From assembly GCA_002205965.3 (NCBI GenBank), contig NADL03000132.1, positions 124,001 to 188,000 on the forward strand: a DNA stretch of 64,000 nucleotides, in the 5' to 3' direction. Origin of the DNA: Kappaphycus alvarezii. Taxonomy: Eukaryota; Rhodophyta; Florideophyceae; Gigartinales; Solieriaceae. Shown piece by piece: positions 36,803 to 49,330 of the stretch. The notes beneath the pieces are model-generated. The model had not been told where the DNA came from. It did not search any database and saw nothing but the letters and a program-made list of their open reading frames with translations. Made by a program: the position numbers and the translations under genes. The first letter of the stretch is position 1; the number at the start of each line of letters is the position of its first letter.

Positions 36803-37361
36803 AGTTTGAGAACGGATTTCTACTATTTTTTGTGTTTCAATTGAGATAGGAACAACAATACATCTTTGTTTATTACTTAAACTATAGTACCAATGCAGTT
36901 CCGTTCTGTTCTATGCCAACTCGTTACCTCTACTACGACAGTGGAGGGGGGGAGTATTGGGTTATTTATTTGTTGGAAAGGTATGGTCGGTTGCGACAGT
37001 GAGGTACCTTACCTGGAAGGGGAAAGAATGCAATGTAAAAGTTTCTTCTAGGTAATGAACTTCGAAATCTGCTTCGACATAGATGTAATAGTTCGGTTAC
37101 AGAGCTTTTTGATAAATAAAAATAAAACATAAGTGCCTCGACATTGCCCTCCAAAGCATAGGGTACAACTCTATCAACCATTGTGGCAGGCTAGTGAGTT
37201 CAGAGTCTAAGAATTCGGTGCTAACCTTATATTTCAGATGATGTTCTGGTCATTGAAAAAACAGGTCTTTGCTTAAAACATCGTTTCTTTAAACTGAACT
37301 GATTGGGGGGGATAGCAGCCATCCAAAAAAGGCCGCCGCGGAAATTGCTTGTGCCGATAAG

Positions 37362-38075
37362 ATGCTAATTCAAACGCGCCGACTTCAGCACTTGGCCTCC
37401 ACTTATACACTTCCTCCGCTCGACTGGCAGTTCATTTCGCTTGCGTTTGACACCCTTGGAGACCTACCCAGACGAACTGAGAAATTTTTCGAAGAACATG
37501 CCATCCGCATCTACAACAGATCCCGATGAACTCATGCCAATATTCTGCAAAGACTGCGCCAACTTCTGAGCGCTCTGATAGGGATAATTGTCCCTGCTGC
37601 CAATGTTTCTCGCATGAAAACAGCCCAGGGCGTCCAAACTGCCATGCAGTAATTTTCTGCATGCTAGATAAGCGAGGACCCCCTTACCCAGTGAATAAAA
37701 GTGTCTTCTTCCCCTTCAGGCACGGGAAGTCATATACTTTCTGCCATGTAGATGGGTTGAACATTTATGGTTACCCCGAGATGCTGGAGAGTTGAAAAGA
37801 CTTTCGCTGAATGTCATCGCACCAAAGGCGAGACCATGGTGCAGGGTCTAGGTAGCGTGAATACGCTGGTTTCCTTGCCAGTACTGAATATGTTGACGGA
37901 GACGATACACGAACTTCATAGCGTTAAGGTGCAGACGGGTGCGAAAGTCAACAGGTTGGAATACGTCACGGAGGCGAGCCAGGGCCGAGGAGTAGAAAAT
38001 AGAATTGGATACCAGCTGTACTATAACTCGCAGAAAACAAAACCCGTGTTTCTAGCCTGGGAAATATGCCTGTGA
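37362..38075 (+). pseudogene. Cysteine-rich hypothetical protein, right arm (broken)
   Basis: This is the mirror of the left-arm gene. It begins MLIQTRRLQHLAS at 37,362. An 89-codon frame carries CPCCQC, H and CHAVIFC (37,526-37,795), and a 102-codon frame (37,767-38,075) carries the C-terminal region. The N-terminal part is in a different frame. Both arms keep the cysteine/histidine pattern, although the residues between the cysteines differ slightly. The family is unknown and zinc binding is inferred from spacing only. Confidence 0.4.
37679..37703 (+). repeat. Dispersed 35-bp motif, right-arm copy facing 28,030
   Basis: CCCCTTACCCAGTGAATAAA followed by AGTG, the exact mirror of the left-arm inverted copy. 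Confidence 0.5.
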
Positions 38076-38915
38076 TGCCCACAGGGATTGGTCTAGTTAG
38101 TGAAAAAATTTTACTCACTCGTGAAGGGGGTTGGTCGCTAGTCGACCGTAGTGAAAATTAATGGATCAGGGATTGGACTCCCCGGGCAGGTGGAATGAGG
38201 CATTGATAGCAGCTGCCACACTACAACAGATGACCGCACTCAGGCGATGTCGAAGTTGGTGAGGAAAGGTCGCGGGGGTCGAACCGGATCGATAGGATCT
38301 GCACCGCACGTGTGCTTCCAGTACTTCGGAGGCACGCCTCGCGAACGCAGCACCCATTGACTGGTGAAAGTGACGAAGGCGTGATAGAAGGGTACCGTTA
38401 GCGTGGAGAATTTAGGGGCGGAAATAACCCGTTGTTTGCAAAATCTAATTTTTTTTTATTTCCCACTTTTCTTGTTCCTATACTGTACGTTAGCCTTACT
38501 CTGTACTGTATTCGTGGGAGAGGACTCGCAGAGATATTGTTATTATATATTACAGTATTGTGAAATTTAAATTAGGGTGGCACGAGTTGTATTTCTAGTG
38601 CTGATATCAGTAGTCAGTATCATAGAATATACAACCTGTGGCACTCGAGGAACTCCAACTGTAACACGTGTTTCTCTGAGCTCTGCAGACCAGTCCAGAT
38701 TAGCCGAGCGAATGCCCTGATTTTTAAAACAAAATTTCGCGAGAAAGCTCCGCAGAAAACCCCAAAGAGGGAAACCTCAAAGGTGGGTTTTCATAATCAA
38801 ATGGAAAATTGACCCCCACACGGAACCACCCAAATCATTTGGACCTGATTTCCCCTCCGCCCGGCTCGCCTCCCACACATTTCCCAGCTCGACTCCCATA
38901 TCCTGAATAAACGTT

Positions 38916-39387
38916 TTACCTAACCTTCCTCATCCTGCCGAACAGCGTCATCCCCACATTACTTCTCCGCCATCTCGCCGTCATCTCCGCCCTCCACCAT
39001 CCAAACCCAAACCCCATTTCTCTATCCCCAATTACCCCATCCTCATCCCCATCCCCCATATAGGCGCCTCCCGAAACACCTGGGGCGGTCGCTTGACTGC
39101 CGTCAATTCCCTTTGGACTTACGTCCATCGTCTGCTCCATGTCATCGGAATCTCCGCTATCGATCAAGAAGAACTCGCTCTTCTCACCGGCCCCTTCATC
39201 CGCCTGCGTTCCGTTCGTCACAATTTTCTCCTCGCACATCATCCAGACCCCCTTCATCCTGATGAACCCTTCGGTTGGGTCTCCCCGTCCCTAGCTCATT
39301 CGTCACTCTCCTTGTTCTTTCGTCATATCGATAGTTCAAATACCGCTCGACAGGATCGTTGTCGACTCGCCACGGCACGTTCACCAT
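38916..39387 (-). CDS. Hypothetical acidic protein, right arm (strand uncertain)
   Basis: Starting with the ATG at 39,387 the minus strand encodes the VPWRVDNDPVERYLNYRYDE region, then in an adjoining frame 113 open codons (39,257-38,916) rich in Gly, Asp and Met, ending in a basic tail (RWRRSNVGMTLFGRMRKVR). The plus strand carries a competing open frame of 171 codons (39,093-39,608) that includes CAWVTVDNKTGVLGLSVSE. The two readings cannot both be real over their full length. Neither has a recognised domain. Confidence 0.3.
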
Positions 39388-40558
39388 GTGCCTGGGTTAC
39401 TGTGGATAATAAGACGGGTGTGTTGGGGTTGAGTGTGTCAGAATTGGCGGCAGCCGTGTTTGATATGAGAACGGTGACAAAGGGAAAGGGGCGTAGGTTT
39501 GTTTGGCCTGTGTGTGTGCGGCGGGGAGGTATTTGTCGGTGCATGGAGATACGAAAAGAGCGAGAGTATGTGCGAATTGGATTAATGGGGGGAAGAGTTT
39601 TGTCATGAATCATGTCCCGCTAGCCCCGACATTGGATGTGGGCGGAGAAATGCCGGCTGGTGATTGCACATTTTTTCCTGGAACCATTCGAGTTCCTAAG
39701 ATTTCGTGTGAAACATGAACAATTCATGAACACTGAACATCACAATGGTCCAAACCCAATGGCTGAATTCTGCCATTGAATGCACTTCTATTCGCCCGGT
39801 AAGAAGTGGTTCGCAACTAACTGAGCAAGGTAAAGCCAGCAAATAATTTCGGTATGCTAACACGTAGCTCTGCTGTCGTGAAGACAAGCCTTTTTGTGCA
39901 AAAGTCGTTAAAAAGGAAATGGGACGTGAAGAAAACTAAGTACTATAAAATTGAGCGGCAAGACAGGAGCTATTTGAAAGAAACTGCACCTGTTCACATG
40001 ATGAACGATGTTATGTAAGTTGTGGAACAGGTTACTCCCTGCATGCCCTTGTGAGCAGAGCCACTGTGACGACAGTGCTCTCACCCGCCCAGTACGGAAG
40101 ATATTCTTGGCTACCGGCAGCAACGCTCGGTGCGAATATCTTGAGTAACAGTGTCTGTTTGTAAACAATTTCATACAAACTTGCTAATCTTATTCCTCTT
40201 AGGAGGGTAACACTTCTATTCACCCGATGTGGTGGATAGTCGCTTTCTGAATGTCAAATAATGGAATCTTTGTTCACTACGGTAAGGGGTTGTCGCAACA
40301 AACAGAATAAGGGGAAAAACGAGAGTTGATTTCCTGCGAGATTCTCACATTTTTGGCTGATGTCCCTTAAACAGATGAACTGCAACAAAGGTCTAGTGAA
40401 CAAAAGATTGACTAGAACCGTGCGGATCTGACTATTGCCCGACGGCTAACCATGCATGCGCGGATAATGTAGCGGCTCCGCTACTGTACTAGAAAGTTGT
40501 CCCAAACCAGCCCAGCAGAGAAATTGAAGCTATTGTTAGTTTTTAAAACAGACAGGGA

Positions 40559-40753
40559 GGTCGTTTATTTCAGAAGTTTAAGGGAGCCGCTAGAGTTAAA
40601 CGGGTAGACATTTCACAAGGGTTTGAGGCCGGACAGTCAACGCCGAGAGGCTGTCTCTCAGAGACGGCATCCGCGGCAGGATTGCCAGCGCAGAGGGGAC
40701 TAGATCGCATAGCTAAATGCTGTTCGATTGCCTGTTCGGGGGGTCGTTTATTT
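40559..40753. mobile_element. Short insertion flanked by 12-bp direct repeats, right arm
   Basis: GGTCGTTTATTT at 40,559-40,570 and 40,742-40,753 brackets 171 bp, mirroring 24,989-25,180. It is a candidate SINE- or MITE-sized insert with a target-site duplication. Confidence 0.4.
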
Positions 40754-40754
40754 C

Positions 40755-40890
40755 AATGAATAAGATAAGATAAGAAAGATAAGCAATGTACTCATTGATT
40801 TTGGAGTGTACACTGACTGACCGACTATTTATTAGGATCTAACTGGATGGTCCACATCGGCCAGGTGCAGTGGAGCGCGAGACAGGATGG
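40755..40890 (-). mobile_element. 3' end fragment of a second LINE-like copy, right arm
   Basis: Mirror of 24,838-24,988. It shares the TAGTCGGTCAGTC-containing 3' block with the end of the RT-bearing element at 42.7-42.8 kb, in opposite orientation, and carries the same GATAA-type simple tail. Confidence 0.5.
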
Positions 40891-40907
40891 CACTTTTACA
40901 GGATGGT

Positions 40908-40939
40908 ACTTTTATTCACTCGGTAAAGGGTGTCGCAAC
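40908..40939 (-). repeat. Dispersed 35-bp motif, right-arm mirror of copy 1
   Basis: ACTTTTATTCACTCGGTAAA followed by GGGTGTCGCAAC, matching copy 1 with a few changes. Confidence 0.45.
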
Positions 40940-41302
40940 AAGCTGGGAAAGTAACAAATAGAAGTAATTACGGTATGTTCACAGGTTGCCCTGCGGTTGT
41001 GAACGAAGCACCTAGTGAAAAAGAAAGGAAAAGGATGAGAAAACTCCACCGCGAGTGTCTGGAACAACAGGGCACAAGCGGCTTGAAAAAATCCATCGGA
41101 AGCAACGATAGAACAGGCAAACAAGCGACGGCGTAGCTCTCCAAGATGGACGGTCTTGTTGCGAACCAGACGACGCGGAGAACGAGATCCCTTGCATAAT
41201 ACGGGGGGAATACACAAGTGAAGTACATTAGTGCTTCTGTACACCGCGCTGGCATCTTCTGCAGATTGATCGGAAACATCGGAGTCAGAAAGTGATGTTA
41301 TA

Positions 41303-42800
41303 GTGCGTGTCATAGTTCCATGGACATTGACTGTCTATATCATACCAATTAAACGGCTGATGAGGAACTGGTCTAAAACTTGGTTTCATATGCACCGCCT
41401 TTGTGCCTCGGCCTGCCGCGTTACGCACGCGTTTAAGCTTGCCGACCCGCACCACTGTGCTGAACCTGCCGCTGACTTTGACGCCTCGCAGCGCTCCTCC
41501 TACGGATCGCTTTACGATGTCCCCCGCACGGATTCAGCCTGGTCCCAGGCGTGCCTACCCCTGCGTCATGGTGGTCACGGCTTCACCTGATCACCCTTTT
41601 CTGCATGGCGCGGTTGCTGCCAGCATCATCGCTGCCGCCCCCGCCCGCCTCCGCACCTCCTCCTACACCACGCCCCGAGTCTCGGTCGCTCTCGCCAAAC
41701 GTTTTCGCGGCGACTGCTCGTTTTTCTCTGTCGTTCAAGCCCAATCTCATCTCCTCGCGTTTGTCCGCTGCCTCCACCGTGACCCCTTCCTCAACGATCT
41801 GGGCCCCTTCTCCCCTGCCTCGCTTGCTGACTTTCCCGTCAACCTACAAACCCATCTCAATCGGGCACAGCAACAGGCCAGGGCCAAGGAGTTCTGGGAT
41901 GATGATCTTTGGACGGCGGTCCCCAGCCCTTCTTGTCATCTGACGCCACACCGTCGCCGCATACGCGGCCTCGCCTTCCGCAACAGCGCTGCTGCTGCCT
42001 TCCTTTTCGCCCACCCACCACTGCCACCAAAAATGTCTGCTGCTCACTGGAGCATCATGCTGCGCCGCCATCTTGGTCTTCCAGTCTACTCGGATTCGTT
42101 GCCACTGCAATGTCATCACTGCCAGCAAACGCTGGACGTTTACGGTGATCATGCCGCCGACCTCTGTCCATCGGAGTTTGGACGTGTCCATCGTCATAAC
42201 TCCATCTGCAGCGCCCTTGCCCAGCACGTATTTCGCTCTGCGGGCCTGGACTGTGAGCTTCAGGTCCGGCATCTTGTACCTGGCACTGACCTTCGCCCGG
42301 CTGATGTCCTTGTTCACCCTCCTCTCCCCCCATAGGCCCCCGAGACCGGCTTATCGCGTGCGACATTGTCATTACCTCGCCGTTCAAGCCGTCCGCAGTT
42401 GCCTCTGCGATGCGCGTCATTGGAGGGAGCGGCTGCCCACGCTCACCGCTCACCGCCTCAAGGTCCAGGCACTGGACCGCGCGCTCTCTAGCCGCCTTAT
42501 CCCCCCTTCTGATAACTCCTCCCGCGACCCGGGCTTCCGTTACCAGCCTCTTGCTTTTGATTCTCTTAGTGCGCCCTCTCCCGATACCGTCTTGTTTCTG
42601 GAACGATTTATTCCGCGGATTGCCAGTCTGCACCATCCCACTGAGCCTATTATTCGTTCGCGCATATATCAACGGATCAGTTGCACTCTATGGTCCTTCG
42701 TGTCTATGGCGATCATTTCTCGCGTTCCACTGCACGTGGCCAACGTGGATCACCCAGTTAGATCGTAACTAAATAGTCGGTCAGTCGATGTACCCACTTT
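41303..42800 (+). mobile_element. Non-LTR-type reverse transcriptase C-terminus, right arm (better preserved)
   Basis: A 310-codon frame (41,403-42,335) covers most of the domain. It has a post-RT linker with LPLRHGGHG nearby, MLRRHLGLPVYSDSLPLQCH, the zinc knuckle CHHC with GDHAADLC, GRVHRHNSICSALAQHV, and RPADVLVHPP. It continues in other frames through RDRLIACDIVITSPF and GFRYQPLAFDSL to a stop at 42,768. This fits a zinc knuckle followed by a PD-(D/E)xK-like endonuclease at the end of an RT protein. No RT palm (YxDD) block is present, so the copy is 5'-truncated. It is GC-rich compared with its AT-rich neighbours. The 3' flank after the stop (TAACTAAATAGTCGGTCAGTC) matches the second LINE-like 3' end in the same arm. 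Confidence 0.65.
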
Positions 42801-45319
42801 ATTGAATAAGTAAATTGTTCTTCTACAGTACATTGGTCAGCGTAGCATGCGAGGCTGGTGATCGGATTAGATACTCAAAAATAATAATAGTTAAGCCCTA
42901 AGTTGACGATTTCTTCTGAATATTCAGAAAAAAACAGATGATTTTCATATATTTCGCCAAGTTTTTCTAGGCTCTTAACGCGATCTTCCTAAGAATGTAT
43001 CTCTAAAACTAGACTGGTTTAGGCACCTTAAGCAGTGGCATGTCGTATCAAATCCCAAGAGCTAACTGCAGGGTTAAAAAGAAATTAAATTGGAGATGGT
43101 TGTGTCAGTACTGTTCTGAAGCATAGATTCTGAAATTGAGGAAATGTGTGTTTCGGTTAAACTATGAGAATCTTATAAATAGCTGGGTATCTAAAATATA
43201 GAAATATGGATATGTCAATGTGGACTCGTTGCAAGCATGTATGGAAGACACCATGATTTCACCATAGACATATTAAGGTCTAAATTTCTCGGCCAATCAG
43301 TGTATTATCTTTAGTAAAATTGTTAAAAAAGTTTTCAAAATTATGAATACCTCCGAAATATTTTTGCTTCGATTCGATTATATATCAGTTATGGCCGTGA
43401 GAACAAATAAAATAAAAAAATCTCTTTTCATGGGGATAGTACTCAAAATTTCCTAATTTAACGCGTGATGATCTTCAATTGCATTGTTTTGTCTTAAAAT
43501 TGCTGTTTTCAGATAGTTTCAAAGTAACTGATTAAATATTTAATTCTTTAAGGTAGAAAGACTGAAAAAGTAATCTATCTGTTCCCTGATAACATGATTC
43601 AAAAGATAATAAAGTTGTGTATAAGCAAGTGATTGACATACATTAAATCACTGAATAATGTAGGTATAAAATTTGTAGATACTTCAGGTTAGTGAAACGT
43701 TTCTTTTTCAACAAAGATAGTCAGGATGGAAAAATTACACTTGATATGTATTTCTTCGAATTATTTTCATAAATATGACCTAATCGTAGTAAAACCTTCT
43801 TTTCTTCGCAGTTTAAGTGGACGTGTACATGATTGTTAGCTTCACGGCATATGTTTCTCCACTTAAAACTTATTTGACATTGTAATCTTCGTTCATATTA
43901 AATTATAGGGGGAGGTTTTTAATTTTTTCGAAGGATTTCATAAAGGTTTTCTAGGGTATAGAGAAATTTAAAAACGATATAGCAACGTTTTTTAATCGAA
44001 AATCTATTTGAAAACCAAAATGCGACTCTGTTGTCCATGACATGCTTAATATTGCATTTTCTCGTACAGTTATTCAAACAATCCATCCAGACGGTCTACT
44101 AATCAATAGTATGATATTTAATCTATAGTATTTTAATTCCATTTCTATTAGATCAAGTAGCTGATGGGATTATTGAGGAGACCTTTTTCTCACTTGAAGG
44201 GTAGATATTTACAAATTTCAGTAAAATAGAGTCTTTAATTCAGTAATGAAGATCGTTCAAAAGTTCTTTATCTTTTGACATACATATAAGACGTGGTTTC
44301 AGTGCCACAATATTAATTTTGCCATATGGTGCTCCATCGCTAAGTACTAATCCCAGGTAAAGTTTTTTTGATGGAAATGAGGTGCTACTTTAGCCCCCTG
44401 AGATATTACAGAGCCAGAGTCCTTTTGTCTTTGATATTTTCTGCACATTCTAGAGAAGTGACCTTCAAAATAATTTTATCGAACTTGCAATTATCTTTTT
44501 CAAAGTTCCAAAGTACAATTCTTCATACCTATCATATATTGCTTTTGCCTTGAGAGTAACTAGTTCTTCAGGGGAAACTCTTTGAATAGGGATTAAGTTT
44601 GATTGGTTTTCCTTCCCTTTTTTTCAAATATTGGACTGATAAAAAGAGGTATTCTTTCTAAAATATCCATGCCTCAGTTTTTCCCCTGATTACTGTTAGG
44701 GCGAAAATAGATGACAATTCTGAGTTTTGATTAATTTGGTGACTCTTTTCAGAAAATCTTAATCTTCATCGCGGTGCTCAGGAGTGGCAAATGACTGAAT
44801 TCATCGAGATTACAGTTATCTGTGTCAAGCTTAGGATTAACCAGGTATGAAAAAACACAACTGATGCGGATACTTGTGAGGAACTAGCAGAGGAGTAGAA
44901 TCAGAAAAGTTAAGATTCAGAATGGGAATTAAAATTTTGTACTCTTTAACACAACATGTTGTGCAGCATTTTCCGACTGAAATTAGGTGTTTGGAATTTT
45001 TTTTGCAAGTTACACTGACTTTTGTACATAATTTAGATTGTAATTATATATATTTAAAAGGCTTAGGAAACTTATCATAACTGGATGCTTATAGAAAATC
45101 GTAGACAGATTTTGGTGGCTGTGAACCCTGTGGTGTCACTGAAAACCAAAAGTGCAGGGGAGCATGGGCTGTTTTGGAGGGTGCCGTTTGGAAAGCGCAT
45201 ATGCGCCTCATCTCAAACTCATCGTGAAACGGGCTTCTGGTTGGCTACCGCAAATGCTCATATGCAACGTGGTACGTACAAGTGTTGTGGCTCTAGTGGG
45301 TTGTTCTGGCGTACACGTG
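42801..45319. other. AT-rich stretch, right arm; faint coding remnants
   Basis: Mirror of 20,450-22,964 at about 99% by eye. Short identical frames (44,368-44,553 and 45,085-45,324) occur in both arms without recognised domains. The minus-strand remnant mirroring 21,147-21,305 is also present. Confidence 0.4.
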
Positions 45320-45857
45320 TGTAGCTAGTACATATGGCTATGCTGTACAGTACGGCTGTGCAGTACAGAGTGTACAGGTATGTACGTGTACATACAGTAC
45401 AGGTTGATGGGTGTTGATGCACTATGGTGATGAGTCAAGTACAGTGGTGGCGGTTACAGTAGTTGCGTGTATACATGTCGTTGCATGTGTAAGAGTTGTG
45501 TTGTGAATTTGGGGACGTGTAGTGATTGTGTGGTTACGTGCAGTTGGTGAGTTAGTGCATACAAATGATAACGTGATGTATTGTTGTGCACTGTTGTGCA
45601 CTGTTAGTTGTAAGCTGGCATGAATTTGTGCCAGTGTTACTATGTCATCTCTTGTGATGATTGGTAGTACTGAGTGTCCCGCTCAGACGGCTAGGGTTTA
45701 GTTAGAGTAAGAGTTGAGTGCGAGTGTGGCGAAATAGTTCTATATAAGTTGCGACTTGAGCACCTCCAAGTAAAATCTGGCCAGAGCTGGCGAGCTTCCT
45801 TTCCTTTCCCCACCTTCCTTATCCAACCTCTATCAGATTTCGATTTTTTACACTACA
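45320..45857 (+). repeat. LTR-like block with TATA motif, right arm
   Basis: This 538-bp block opens TGTAG and closes CTACA. It carries TATATAAG at 45,741-45,748 and a cluster of GTAC/TGTAC motifs in its first 120 bp. It lies 1.4 kb upstream of a Copia gag in the same orientation, so it may be the Copia 5' LTR or a promoter captured by it. No primer-binding site is obvious directly after it, and a splice-donor-like AAGGTAATA follows. Confidence 0.4.
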
Positions 45858-47159
45858 GCAAGGTAATATTTTTTAAGCCCACTCACCTTCCATTAGTGGC
45901 AAGTGTCTATCCCCACGAAATTTGGGTCTTCAGAGAATATCAGACTGATCTGGACGCATGAAATAAAAACTCTTAATACACAGATCTAAAATAGATAATT
46001 GTAGATTAACATATAATTAAGCTCCTTAAATTGTATTTGAGAAAAGTATGAATAGTGAACCAATTTTAGAGCAACATTACCGAGAAAATTATTTTAATAG
46101 TCTAAAGATTAAAAAAATACTTCTAGAAACCTAAAATTATTTATGATAATATAAAAGAAAGATAAACTAACACAATGTTTTCATGTAAGCTTGTAGCCAG
46201 ATTATGAATATCGCTGCATACTGCGTTTGAACGATGGCCTTCTGAAAAGTCCGGAATCATAACTTTTAAGCTATTATGCAAAGATAACGGCGCATAAATT
46301 GTAAACTAAACTACGACCAGCTGTTCAAAATAACTTGAAGATTCATACTCATTCATAATGATCTAAATGCCCAATACATCAAATCCATAATATTATTTAC
46401 TGTCTTTTCATTTGAAGGTAGTTGAATACTTGACGTACTTCCGTTTACTAACTCTGGTATCTCAATTACATTGCAAAATCATTCTTAAATTATAGAGCTA
46501 GCTCGACTTGCTTAAAAAGAAAAGAAAAGTAGAGCAGCTGACGGTTGGATATTGCTTTTTTGGAAATTAAAATGCCCCATTACGTAGCATGTAAGATCAA
46601 AGTCAAGTTTGTATCGATTTTGATGAATTACATAAAGCACATTTGGATGATATGGACAACAGTGTAGATCGCAGCTGGTTAAAATATCTTAATTGGTGAA
46701 GTACAATTCAAGACTTATCCTGTAGTGGAGTGTGCAATCAATACCATGATGACGGGAACTAACCATGGGAGTATCAAGCGTCCACTGGTTACATTCTCTC
46801 GCTGGAATGTAATTCTGAACGGGATGGTTTCAGACGATAGCTTAGTCTTCTAGCAAAACTTAAGCATATAATGGTTAGCTAGCTAGTTCTAAAAAGAAAA
46901 AAAAGACACGGACACACACACACACCAACGAATAAAATTGCTCGCGACGATCACTCTTGTTGCAGCCACTTTCTTTGTGCAAGCTTTTATATCAAGTTCC
47001 CGGCAAAACAGCGATCTGTGAAAGTCTACGGAGGCGCAACTACTCCGGTGGAGTCCTGTCCTCTGGTAAACGCACTGTATTCACCTGGACCAGGCAATTA
47101 CTCCGGGGTACATTATCCCTGAAATAACGCAAGTTACAGGATTGATTGTTACCTTTGAC
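45858..47159. other. AT-rich leader or intergenic stretch, right arm
   Basis: Nothing coding was seen. It includes an A-rich tract and a short (AC)n run near 46,910, mirroring the left arm. Confidence 0.4.
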
Positions 47160-49330
47160 TACCCCGAGACAAGTCTGTGAAGGAACATGATATTAACTCC
47201 TGATTTATCTCGAAACGTTGTTCTGCAATATTTATAAAACTTTAGTGCTTCAAAGCTATAACCTAGCAGAAAACGAAAGGAAAGTATGGTTGATACTATT
47301 GGGCGCGTAACTGGTGGACCTGTTCTAGGTGAAACACTGAATGAAGGATTAGGTGGTAGCCATTCGTTTGTACACAACCCATCAAACTGTCTTACTTCAG
47401 ACCCAACAATACCGGATTCAGGTTCAACTGACGAAGAATGGGGATTATATAAGGAGAAACTGAGGGAGCATGTAGATGCATGGTGCCGAATGCAAACCAA
47501 AACTCCTAATACCATTACAGAGGCAGTTTATTGTGACTTTACACGCGATTTTTCTGAGATTGGGCTTAAAATTTGAATACTGACGAAGCAAATCAGATTA
47601 GTACAATTCTAATCGCGCGTGGGGTTTATGTTTTCTGTAGAAGGGGATATGCAAGTTAGAAGGCGCTGATTTACTGCTGGAGGAAAGATAAATGTCCTAA
47701 ATTAGAGAAGGAAGCCAGAAGGACAAGAATAAAGAAATACCGAGTAACTAAGTCGGTAGTGATACTGCAGAGGGACCAATTACTACAAGAGATGCTGATA
47801 AAACTAATAACATCGATGCATCACCAAAGGTAACGGAGAATGCTCCGGATAATTGACGCCAATAAAATGATAGAAAGGCAGATTATGAATCTAAATTGGA
47901 TCTGTTTTGGCTTTCTGGCGGTTTACAAGGACCTATCAAGCCCTTTTGGACAAGGAAGAAGCATAATGGCTGCTGAGATGAATATTTAGTAAGAGTGATC
48001 GAAGTTTATGAGCTAGCTTGTGAAATGTGTTGCCTCTCAGATGAGGAAAAACTGAAAGGAATTCCGACAATGTCAGATGGAGATGCACCATCATACTACG
48101 GGGCACATGTTAAAAGTGCTTGTCAACCTATGATGAATCAACTGACATTTTGATATCATGGTTCACATCGGAAGAAGAGAGGGCAAGAATTTTTCAAGAA
48201 TGGTATGATACGAAGCTCACGGCTTGGTTTAGGGCCTGTCCTGATAAGTCTCAACTCTCAGTGTTTCCGGACATGTCTGCGAGACTGAGTAAGATCCGAC
48301 AACAACTAGATCCGCTATCGCGATGACATATTTTTATATGGTCGACTTCTACGCTATGTGTAAATACAAGACATAAAAAGGACACTAAAGGTACAGCTAT
48401 CGAGTACAGCTCACGACGCAAATCAAAAAAATGCATCACTGTTATCGAGCGAACCAAGGTCGGATGGCGAACACAGAGGTTTTGGAGATGAGGCTAGCTT
48501 TGCACTCGGAAAGAGATATAGTGGATTACCGGAGCGGCGGATAAGCAAGCCACCAGAACGTAAATACTCTCGAGATCCCAGTCTAAGACGCCTTGCGAAG
48601 ATTAGGGGGTGTTGGGTTTGCAGACAGCAACATTTAGCCCGAAAATTTCATTCGAAGCATGAAGTCGATCAGGCATTGCCAAGGTCAAAGGGTATGGTGC
48701 TTTCGTTCTAGCGGAGGATGTTTACGAGGTATTTAGTTCTGAAGACGGTGAGGATGACTCTTAGAAATCCTCAGAAGAAACAGAAGATATGGAGAACTAT
48801 GGCATGGTTGCAGATGAGATTGCAGAGCTAAAGGAATTTCTAGAGCAGATGCTTGCTGATATAACCTTTCTGTACAGTTGCGGTTTCCTGAGCCAACTTC
48901 AAATGGAAATGGAAAACACGGAGGCAGCATTACAGGCTGATGAAAGGGAATCTGAGTTCGACGGAATTACTATTGACACTGGTGCGAATCATCGCAGTGT
49001 CACGGGCCTACAACAGTATCAGGCTTACTATATTGAGCACAATGTGCCTGCTGAACACAACAAGGATGTTCGATCTATTTATGGAATGGAAAGTAGGCAT
49101 TATACAATTGGCAATGCTGTGATATCAGTTTCTTTCCCTTCGCTCGGACTTATTTGTGATATTATTTCCACATAATGGAGGAAAATGTACGCACTTTGTT
49201 AAGCAGAAAAGACTTGAAAGAAGCAGATATATACCTCAGTGTACAGAATAATTGTTTACTATTCATGGTAAGGTGCATAAACTACCTCTGGAGAACGACT
49301 TTCTAGTCTAAAGATGGAAATGGATACATC
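47160..49330 (+). mobile_element. Ty1/Copia fossil: gag and protease, right side
   Basis: Gag-like frames begin near 47,286 (DTIGRVTGGPVLGETLNEGL) and continue near 48.1-48.3 kb. After a charged stretch an aspartic protease region follows at 48.8-49.18 kb, with the active-site motif DTGAN and a later hydrophobic block near FPSLGLI. The element crosses the arm boundary at 48,754 and stops being recognisable near 49.33 kb, before the integrase. It is broken, with several breaks. Confidence 0.7.

Larger units (their letters stand above)
36645..48754 (-). repeat. Right arm of giant inverted repeat (about 12.11 kb)
   Basis: This is the mirror of 17,037-29,086. The match starts at 36,645 (GCAAGTATGCACC) inside duplicated 3' coding sequence of the DUF7869 gene and ends at 48,754 inside a Copia element. 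Unlike the left arm, the Copia sequence continues beyond the arm here. Confidence 0.95.

Noticed and set aside
17037-48754. Palindrome as a simple sequencing hairpin artefact
   Set aside because: A missed-adapter artefact gives near-exact arms with little or no spacer. Here a 7.6-kb unique core and different outer flanks are present, although misassembly is not excluded.
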